Assembly (NCBI GenBank): GCA_045649405.1
Contig: JAZRPW010000016.1
Location: 1-64,000 of the forward strand
From: RUG11462 sp045649405
GTDB lineage: Bacteria; Bacillota; Clostridia; Oscillospirales; Acutalibacteraceae
DNA length: 64,000 bases
Reading direction: 5' to 3'
The position numbers and the translations under genes are program-made. Below are positions 60,542 through 64,000 of the stretch, piece by piece. The notes beneath the pieces are model-generated. The model saw only the letters and a program-made list of their open reading frames with translations. It ran no database searches and was not told where the DNA came from. The number at the start of each line of letters is the position of its first letter. Within the stretch, counting starts at the first letter, position 1.

Positions 60542-62371
60542 ATGAAAAAAGGTTTAAGTGTTATTTTAAGTTTAGTTTTAATCATTACCTGCCTGCCTTT
60601 TTCTGTCTCTGCTAGGGCTAAAAGATATGATAGCGGCGATTATTCCTACACATTAAGAAATGGCAAAGCCACTCTCAGAAGATACGAAGGAAAAGGCGAA
60701 AAAATATTTAAAATTCCTTCTCAGTTGGATGGCTACCCTGTTGTAAAAATCGGTGTATGTGCATTTGAAGGCATTGATTTTGAAACTGTAATAATCCCTG
60801 AAGGCGTAACCACAATAGATGCCGCATTTTACTGGTGCGAAGCATTAAAAACTGTTAAAATTCCAAAAAGCGTAACAAAAATCGGCGATTTTTTAGAATC
60901 TTGTGATAATTTGACTAACATTGAAGTTGATAAAGATAACGCTTATTATTGTGATGTTGATGGTGTTTTATTTAACAAAGATAAAACAACACTTATTAAA
61001 TACCCTCCTAAAAAAGCTGATAAGTGTTTCGAAATACCTAAAGAAACAACATCAATAAATCCTTATGCCTTTTATTTGTGTTATCCTCTTGAAAGCATAA
61101 TAATGCCTGATAGTGTTAAAACTATCGGTGAATGGGCATTTAGTGGTTGTTCTAATTTAGAAGATATTAAAATGTCTAAAAACATAACAAGAATCGGCGA
61201 AGATGCTTTTGGTGGCACTAAATATTGGAAGAACCTTGATAACTGGAAAAATTACGGTTTGTATATTGATAATTATTTGGTTGAAATTTTAACCGGAGAT
61301 GTTGATTTATCTCTTTGGGGCAAGCGACCAGATGATTACACAATTACTCCTGGCACAAAGTTAATTGCAGACAGCGTTTTTGACCCTTATGATAACCTTG
61401 AAAAAGTTACCATTCCAGAAAGCGTTAAATACATAGGCAAAAACGCATTTAGGTATTGCGAGAATTTAACTGAATTTAACGTTGATAGTAACAATAAATA
61501 TTATTGCGATATTGATGGCGTTTTATTTAATAAAAAGAAAACAAGACTTATTCGTTTTCCAGCGTGCAAAAACACAGCTAATTATGAAATTCCAAAGAGT
61601 GTTAAAGATATAGACAAAAACGCGTTTTATTTTTCACAATATTTAAAATCAGTTGCAATTCCTGATTCGGTTACCATTTTAATACAAAAATCATTTTATT
61701 CTTGCAGAAAACTAAAAAGCGTTAAACTTTCTAAAAATTTAACTAAAATCGGCAAAGAAGCTTTTCAATATTGCAACTCGTTAAAAAGCATTAAAATTCC
61801 AAATAGTGTAACTGAAATTGGTAAGAATGCATTTGACTATTGCAACAAATTAAAAAGCGTAAAATTATCGAAAAATCTTAAAAAAATCGGCGAAAGAGCT
61901 TTTATTGATTGCAAGTCATTAACAAGCATTAAAATCCCAAACAGCGTAACAGAAATCGGCTCAGCTGCATTTTCTGGTTGTAAATCTTTAAAAACTTTAA
62001 AGATTTCAAAAAACATTGCTAAAATCAGCGCCTCAGCTTTTGCTTCTTGCAAAACTTTAGAAAGTGTTACAATTCCAAAAGGCGTAAAAATTATTGATAA
62101 AAATGCTTTTGTTTATTGTAAAGCTATAAAAAAAGTTCAATTGCCAAATACATTAACTGAAATTGGAGATAGAGCTTTTAATAACTGTACATCTTTAAAG
62201 AGCATTAAAATTCCAAAAAACGTAACCAAAATTGGCGAATACGCTTTAGGTTATCATGAAATCAGATATGAAAAATATACTACAATTGAAAACTTTAAAA
62301 TTAAAGGCAAAGCAAATTCTATAGCTCAAACTTACGCAAAAGAAAATGGTTTTAAATTTTCTTTAATATAA
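60542..62371 (+). CDS. secreted BspA-like leucine-rich-repeat protein (second of pair)
   Basis: 609 aa. Signal peptide (1-24, LSVILSLVLIITCLPFSVSA), cap YSYTLRNGKATLRRYEGKGE, LRR_5 repeats with the same insert types as its neighbour (NIEVDKDNAYYCDVDGVLF, NYGLYIDNYLVE), and the end FKIKGKANSIAQTYAKENGF. Clearly a paralogue from tandem duplication. It starts 50 bp after the first gene with AAAAAGGAG upstream and no obvious promoter, so probably co-transcribed. Confidence 0.87.
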   Translation: MKKGLSVILSLVLIITCLPFSVSARAKRYDSGDYSYTLRNGKATLRRYEGKGEKIFKIPSQLDGYPVVKIGVCAFEGIDFETVIIPEGVTTIDAAFYWCEALKTVKIPKSVTKIGDFLESCDNLTNIEVDKDNAYYCDVDGVLFNKDKTTLIKYPPKKADKCFEIPKETTSINPYAFYLCYPLESIIMPDSVKTIGEWAFSGCSNLEDIKMSKNITRIGEDAFGGTKYWKNLDNWKNYGLYIDNYLVEILTGDVDLSLWGKRPDDYTITPGTKLIADSVFDPYDNLEKVTIPESVKYIGKNAFRYCENLTEFNVDSNNKYYCDIDGVLFNKKKTRLIRFPACKNTANYEIPKSVKDIDKNAFYFSQYLKSVAIPDSVTILIQKSFYSCRKLKSVKLSKNLTKIGKEAFQYCNSLKSIKIPNSVTEIGKNAFDYCNKLKSVKLSKNLKKIGERAFIDCKSLTSIKIPNSVTEIGSAAFSGCKSLKTLKISKNIAKISASAFASCKTLESVTIPKGVKIIDKNAFVYCKAIKKVQLPNTLTEIGDRAFNNCTSLKSIKIPKNVTKIGEYALGYHEIRYEKYTTIENFKIKGKANSIAQTYAKENGFKFSLI

Positions 62372-62388
62372 TTTGTCCCCTCTAAAAC

Positions 62389-62421
62389 AAAAAGACATCG
62401 GTAAAAACCGATGTCTTTTTT
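62389..62421. terminator. bidirectional terminator
   Basis: AAAAAGACATCGGT paired with ACCGATGTCTTTTTT, between the BspA-like pair and glnN. Confidence 0.9.
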
Positions 62422-62422
62422 A

Positions 62423-64000
62423 TTATATTACGCTGAAAAGCAATTCATCATAAGTTGGGATTGGCCAGAAATCTTTATCAACCAAAGTTTCAAGTTCATC
62501 AACAACTGCTCTAAGTTCGTTCATAGCATTAACAAGCACATTTTTGTAATACTCACCTTTTTGGCAGGTGGTCATATTAGTCTTTGTGCCAGCAACTGCT
62601 GTTTCAAGTGCGAACAATTTTTCTTGCATTTCATCTGCAAGTGTTGAAATTTTGTTCAACAAATCAAGCTCTAATTTGCCTTTAATTTTGATTGCTTTTT
62701 TGGTTGCAACCAAATCTGCCAAAATGTTTTCATAAGAAATTACCGAACCGGTAATTTGCTTTTTAACCATATCAATCATGGTAAGCGCTTCAATGTTAAT
62801 GGTTGTGCAGTAATTCTTCAAATAAACGTCATATCTTGCTTCAAGTTCAGATTTTGTGTAAACATTAAATCTTTCAAAAAGACGAATGTTTTTGTCATCA
62901 AGCAAATGTTCAAGCGCATCTGGTGTGGTTTTAAGATTAGAAAGACCACGGCGTGCGGCTTCCATTTCCCATTCTTGTGAATAACCGTCGCCACCAAAGA
63001 TAATTCTTTTGTGGTCAAGAATGTTTTGCTTTGCAATCATCATTACATCTTCATAAAGATTTTTTGAGTCTTTCAAAATCTCATAAAAATCTGCCAAACT
63101 GTCTGCCACCATTGTGTTAATAACGGTGTTTGCATCAGCAATTGATGAAGATGAGCCCAAACTTCTGAATTCAAACTTGTTACCAGTAAATGCGAATGGA
63201 GATGTTCTGTTTCTGTCAGACAAATCCTTTTTGAATTTTGGAATAAGACTTACGCCCAAATCCATTTCAGGTTTTTTGTGATGCTCTGCCTCTGCGCCTT
63301 GCTCAATTGCATCAAGAATTTGTTGCAAGTCATCGCCCAAATACATTGAAACAATGGCTGGTGGGGCTTCGTTGCCACCCAAACGATGGTCGTTGCCGGC
63401 AGATGCGATTGAAATTCTAAGCAAATCTTGGTATTTGTCAACAGAACGAATAACCGCAGCCAAGAAAAGCATAAACTGCATATTTTCTTCCGGAGATTTG
63501 CCCGGAGTTAACAAATTTTCGCCGTCATCAGTCGAAATTGACCAGTTGTTGTGCTTACCACTACCGTTTACCCCTGCGAATGGTTTTTCATGCAAAAGGC
63601 AAACAAGACCGTGTTTTTGCGCCACTTTTTTCATAACTTCCATTGCAAGTTGGTTGTGGTCGCAAGCAATGTTGGTTGTTGTGTAAACAGGCGCCATTTC
63701 ATATTGCGCCGGCGCTGCCTCGTTGTGCTTTGTTTTTGAGTTGATGCCCAATTTCCAAAGTTCTTCATCAAGGTCTGCCATATAAGCGAGAATTCTTGGT
63801 TTTAACTGGCCGAAATATTGGTCATCAAGTTCTTGACCTTTTGGTGGTCGTGCGCCAAAAAGTGTTCTGCCGGTGCAAACCAAGTCAGGTCTTTTAAGAT
63901 AAACATTTTTATCAACGAGGAAATATTCTTGCTCTGGGCCAACAGTTGTGCAAACAGATTTTGCAGTTGTGTTGCCCAAAAGTTTAATTATTTTGAGTGC
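62423..64000 (-). CDS. glnN: glutamine synthetase type III, N-terminus outside the window
   Basis: 526 codons are seen; the frame stays open to the window edge, so the first 170 or so residues are missing. Family type III: TTVGPEQEYFLVDKNVYLKRPDL, FGARPPKGQELDDQYFG, KTKHNEAAPAQYEMAP, GVNGSGKHNNWSIST and NDHRLGGNEAPPAI, all in the catalytic core, then a helical C-terminal domain. Makes glutamine from glutamate, ammonia and ATP. Confidence 0.96.
   Translation of the reverse strand, partial: ALKIIKLLGNTTAKSVCTTVGPEQEYFLVDKNVYLKRPDLVCTGRTLFGARPPKGQELDDQYFGQLKPRILAYMADLDEELWKLGINSKTKHNEAAPAQYEMAPVYTTTNIACDHNQLAMEVMKKVAQKHGLVCLLHEKPFAGVNGSGKHNNWSISTDDGENLLTPGKSPEENMQFMLFLAAVIRSVDKYQDLLRISIASAGNDHRLGGNEAPPAIVSMYLGDDLQQILDAIEQGAEAEHHKKPEMDLGVSLIPKFKKDLSDRNRTSPFAFTGNKFEFRSLGSSSSIADANTVINTMVADSLADFYEILKDSKNLYEDVMMIAKQNILDHKRIIFGGDGYSQEWEMEAARRGLSNLKTTPDALEHLLDDKNIRLFERFNVYTKSELEARYDVYLKNYCTTINIEALTMIDMVKKQITGSVISYENILADLVATKKAIKIKGKLELDLLNKISTLADEMQEKLFALETAVAGTKTNMTTCQKGEYYKNVLVNAMNELRAVVDELETLVDKDFWPIPTYDELLFSVI

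Noticed and set aside
63979..63979. Apparent start codon of glnN
   Set aside because: The codon is an internal TTG; the frame is open to the window end and upstream residues (ALKIIKLL) continue the family alignment, so the gene is truncated by the window, not short.

Overview
The window looks like a chromosomal segment of a low-GC, anaerobic, spore-forming member of the Clostridia, most likely a gut-type Oscillospirales/Eubacteriales relative. The evidence is strongly AT-rich DNA, Gram-positive Shine-Dalgarno sites (AGGAGG), sporulation genes (spoIIE, spoVAC, spoVAD), an oxygen-sensitive pyruvate formate-lyase with its activase, glgB-glgC-glgD glycogen genes, type III glutamine synthetase, and large secreted BspA-type leucine-rich-repeat proteins. 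The genus assignment is inference. I see no insertion sequence, prophage, plasmid origin or CRISPR array.

Layout. 1-5.2 kb: a truncated SGNH hydrolase divergent from an AraC regulator, an HD-domain dNTPase, and a 718-residue PolC-like protein that has lost its catalytic residues. 5.2-9.4 kb: spoVAD and spoVAC on the minus strand, separated by three plus-strand genes (a FliB-like protein and two small membrane proteins). 9.6-18.9 kb: pflB-pflA, a small unknown protein, spoIIE, an acetyltransferase, then a fibronectin/polysaccharide-deacetylase protein, an ECF-transporter S component and a ComEC-like metallo-beta-lactamase. 18.9-24.1 kb: a 927-aa BspA-like surface protein with a structured leader, a uridine-kinase-like protein and a two-gene chromate transporter. 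24.1-27 kb: rpmG-secE-nusG-rplK-rplA with two L1-type mRNA sites. 27-29.7 kb: an ECF sigma / anti-sigma / secreted serine protease cassette. 29.7-39.8 kb: a long minus-strand run of glycogen genes, a SurA-like protein, yfbR, tatD, metG, a lipoprotein and an acyl-ACP thioesterase. 39.9-48.6 kb: a DegT aminotransferase, queH, tRNA-Met and tRNA-Glu, two unknown membrane proteins, nrdR, a second deacetylase, rlmH, walJ and an FkbM methyltransferase. 48.6-55.9 kb: a long structured leader, potA-potB-potCD, a HAD phosphatase and an FAD oxidoreductase. 56-62.4 kb: a second ECF sigma / anti-sigma pair and two BspA-like proteins. The window ends in a truncated glnN.

Most notable. (1) Two ECF sigma cassettes share one plan: sigma factor, membrane anti-sigma with DUF4367-like outer domain(s), and a secreted effector next door. 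In each, the sigma operon and the effector gene carry the same bipartite promoter with identical spacing. (2) A roughly 490-nt leader before the spermidine/putrescine transporter folds on paper into a three-way junction whose only irregular pairs are G-U wobbles on the coding strand. (3) The PolC-like paralogue has lost both its PHP metal ligands and two of the three polymerase aspartates, yet keeps the rest of the fold. (4) SecE carries a four-helix N-terminal membrane extension.

Every ORF was read from its translation. Family calls rest on recognised motifs, not on database searches.
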